A DNA stretch of 19,568 nucleotides from Acanthamoeba sp. SK_2022b (lineage: Eukaryota; Discosea; Longamoebia; Acanthamoebidae). Each line of letters opens with the position of its first letter. Within the stretch, counting starts at the first letter, position 1. Under the pieces are notes generated by a model, which did no database searches, was not told the DNA's origin, and worked only from the letters and a program-made list of their open reading frames with translations. Location of the stretch: positions 1 to 19,568 of the forward strand of contig JANDJZ010000827.1 of assembly GCA_027943245.1 (NCBI GenBank), in the 5' to 3' direction. Positions 17,744 to 19,568 of the stretch are shown piece after piece. A program made the position numbers and the translations under genes.

Positions 17744-19568
17744 ATGGAGCGCAGGCGGAGAGGAGAGGTCGCCTTGCTTGTGCTTTCCTCTTCTTTTTTC
17801 ATCTTCCTCTGCTTCTTTGTATGGCGCGAGTCCCTTGGTACAAGCACATCTTTCCTCTATGATGACCAAATACCCGACGACCAAGGTCAGTCCCTGGCTG
17901 GCCAAGAAAGCAATCACACTCTGCCTCCTCTTGCCTCCTCTCCAACACCATCGCTACCCGCCCAAGATGGCGCTGCACCCCAAGAGGAGCAGAGGCGCCT
18001 GCAGCCGCTGGCGCTGGCCATTGTCTTCCCACATTTCCACCCAACACCGGAGAACAACGTTCGGGGCGTTGCCAACTCCAGTGGGTGGGACCGCCTCCTG
18101 CCACACCCGCGCTACGTGGACGGTGGCCAGGTGCCCATCTACAAGCCACACTCTGACTTGGGCTACTACAACCTGCTCGACCCCAAGCACCGGCTCTTCA
18201 TGCGCGTGCTGGCCGATCGCTTTGGCGTGCACGGCTTCTGTTACTACCACTACTGGTTCAAGGACAGCCCTGGTAACATTACCCCCCCCCCTCGCCCTCT
18301 ACCACCTTCGTGTATGTCTTCGTTGCTTTCTGAGCTGAAGCTGACCTCTTGTGTGGGGGGGGGTGAAATGGGGCAGTAATGGACAAGCCACTGCAGCTCA
18401 TGTTGCGAGACGGCGAGCCGAGGAAGCCCTTCGTGCTCTGCTGGGCCAACGAGGAGACGACGACGTCGAGCCACGGCGTCTTGTCGCCAGACTACTCGGA
18501 CCAGGCGGCCAACAGGAAGCACTTCTTCCACCTGCTGCCCTTCTTCAAGGACGCGCGCTACATGCGCATCGACGACAGGCCGGTGTTCATCTTCCGCCGC
18601 ATCGAGAAGCGCGAGGCCCACCAGATCGCCGGCGTTGTGGCGATGTGGCAGAGCCTGGCGCGCCAGGAGGGCCTCGCCAAGGGCCTCTACTTCATGCAGT
18701 TCCACGGAGAGGCCCTGGACGGCCCCCTCGGCGGGCTCGAGGCCATCGAAGGCCACGCCCCGCTCGAGCCCGCCTTCTCCGCCGCCGCCGCCGCCGCCGG
18801 GGGGCTCCATGCGCACGACGTGCCCAGCGTGTGGGCGGGCATCGAAGCGCGCGACGGGGAGCTGCCCCAGTTCCACCGGGGCAGCTTCCTCCGGTGGAAC
18901 AACGCGCCCTGTTGCCGCAACCGTACCTCCGCGGAGCCCACCAACGACAGCGGCGGCTCTCACGGTGGAGGCGGGCCGTGTCCGCTCGTGTACGCCAACG
19001 CCACCGCGGAGGGCTTCGAGGCCCACCTCCGCCGCCTCTACGGGCTCGCCCAAAGGGACGGTGGCGGCCACGCGCTCGTCTTCCTGACGTCGTGGAACGG
19101 GTGGAACGAGCAGTCGGCCATCGAGCCCAACGACGTCGACGGCTACGACCCGCTGGTGGCCGTGAAGGGCGTCTTCAAGCGGCCCGTGGCGCGCAGCGTG
19201 GTCCACCTCAGCCACCGGGGCGGCGGCACCGAGCTCGACATCAGGCACCTCATGGAGATGTTCTCCGAGTACGAGCACCTCTACGTCAACGACGGCAAGC
19301 CGCCCGCGCCGTGGGCCATCGACTGCGCCCTCCTCAACATCCACAGCGTGATGGTTCACGGGGGGCCCGGGTGGGGCGTGCTGAGCATCGCCCAGGCCTA
19401 CCGGGCCCACGGCGTGCGCGTCTACGTCACCATCCACGACTACCAGTGGCTGTTCCCCCGAGTGCCCAACCCGCCGCTCGAGCTGCTCGAGCGCACGCCG
19501 CCGGAGCGCGGCAACGTGAGGAACGCGACCGAGCTGTTCGCGCTGGCCGACCGGGTCATCTTCCACGA
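17744..19568 (+). CDS. Membrane-anchored WbsX-type glycan enzyme fused to a glycosyltransferase-like domain (3' end beyond the right edge)
   Basis: WbsX-type proteins (related to GH99-like enzymes) act on mannose-rich or O-antigen-like glycans. Exon 1 is 17744-18272 and exon 2 is 18377 to the edge, joined in phase 1; the visible part is about 574 codons. The N-terminus has basic residues, then a hydrophobic helix (about 9-27), typical of a type II Golgi/ER anchor, followed by a Pro/Ser/Gln stem. The WbsX domain starts at FPHFHPTPENN and shows GYYNLLDP, GVHGFCYYHYWF, FVLCWANEE, RIDDRPVFIFRR and the late SWNGWNEQSAIEP motif. After it, ALLNIHSV...GVLSIAQAYRAHG...VTIHDYQWLFPR resembles the N-terminal half of a GT4-like glycosyltransferase. 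The 104-bp intron contains a C run. Ser/Gly-rich and Ala-rich inserts occur within the WbsX domain. The first ATG was chosen because it precedes the anchor directly. Confidence 0.82.

Noticed and set aside
18250..19566. Long minus-strand open frame of 438 codons
   Set aside because: It is the antisense shadow of the GC-rich plus-strand WbsX-type exon, whose family motifs are unmistakable. The minus translation is Val/Gly/Arg-rich with no domain.

Overview
The window comes from a GC-rich, intron-dense eukaryotic nuclear genome. Every confidently read gene except one is split by short GT...AG introns, mostly 57-145 bp, with reading frames that rejoin exactly. The style (GC-rich exons, compact intergenic gaps, YqaJ nuclease and WbsX-type sugar enzymes next to animal-like genes) suggests a free-living protist. 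An amoebozoan such as Acanthamoeba is my best guess, but this is an inference. No tRNA, rRNA, CRISPR or prokaryotic operon signal was seen. All identities come from reading motifs, not from database searches.

Layout, left to right: (1) 1-3977, minus, a 13-exon WD40 protein matching Gemin5, running off the left edge; (2) 4136-5353, minus, a six-exon 259-residue protein I do not recognise; (3) 5354-6441, a spacer holding a 504-bp stretch with no CpG; (4) 6442-8301, plus, a seven-exon plant-type diaminopimelate epimerase; (5) 8567-9769, minus, a six-exon YqaJ/lambda-exonuclease-type nuclease with a predicted N-terminal membrane anchor; (6) 9863-13597, plus, a 15-exon gene of about 874 codons that reads as Fanconi anaemia protein FANCB, head-to-head with the nuclease gene; (7) 13598-17743, CpG-depleted DNA holding an intronless NmrA-like gene broken by one stop codon (15910-16803, minus), a three-copy repeat of about 81 bp, and no other readable gene; (8) 17744 to the right edge, plus, a membrane-anchored WbsX-type sugar enzyme with the start of a second glycosyltransferase-like domain.

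The genes do not form one pathway. The clearest functional pairing is FANCB (DNA crosslink repair) with the YqaJ exonuclease (DNA end processing), whose proposed start codons are 93 bp apart. Gemin5 belongs to spliceosomal snRNP assembly. The epimerase belongs to lysine synthesis by the diaminopimelate route.

Two genome-scale signals stand out. CpG is plentiful in the intron-containing genes but absent over 504, 914 and 295 bp in the spacers, which fits cytosine methylation and deamination of silenced DNA. In addition, about half of the inferred 5' splice sites begin GTAC rather than GTAAG or GTGAG.
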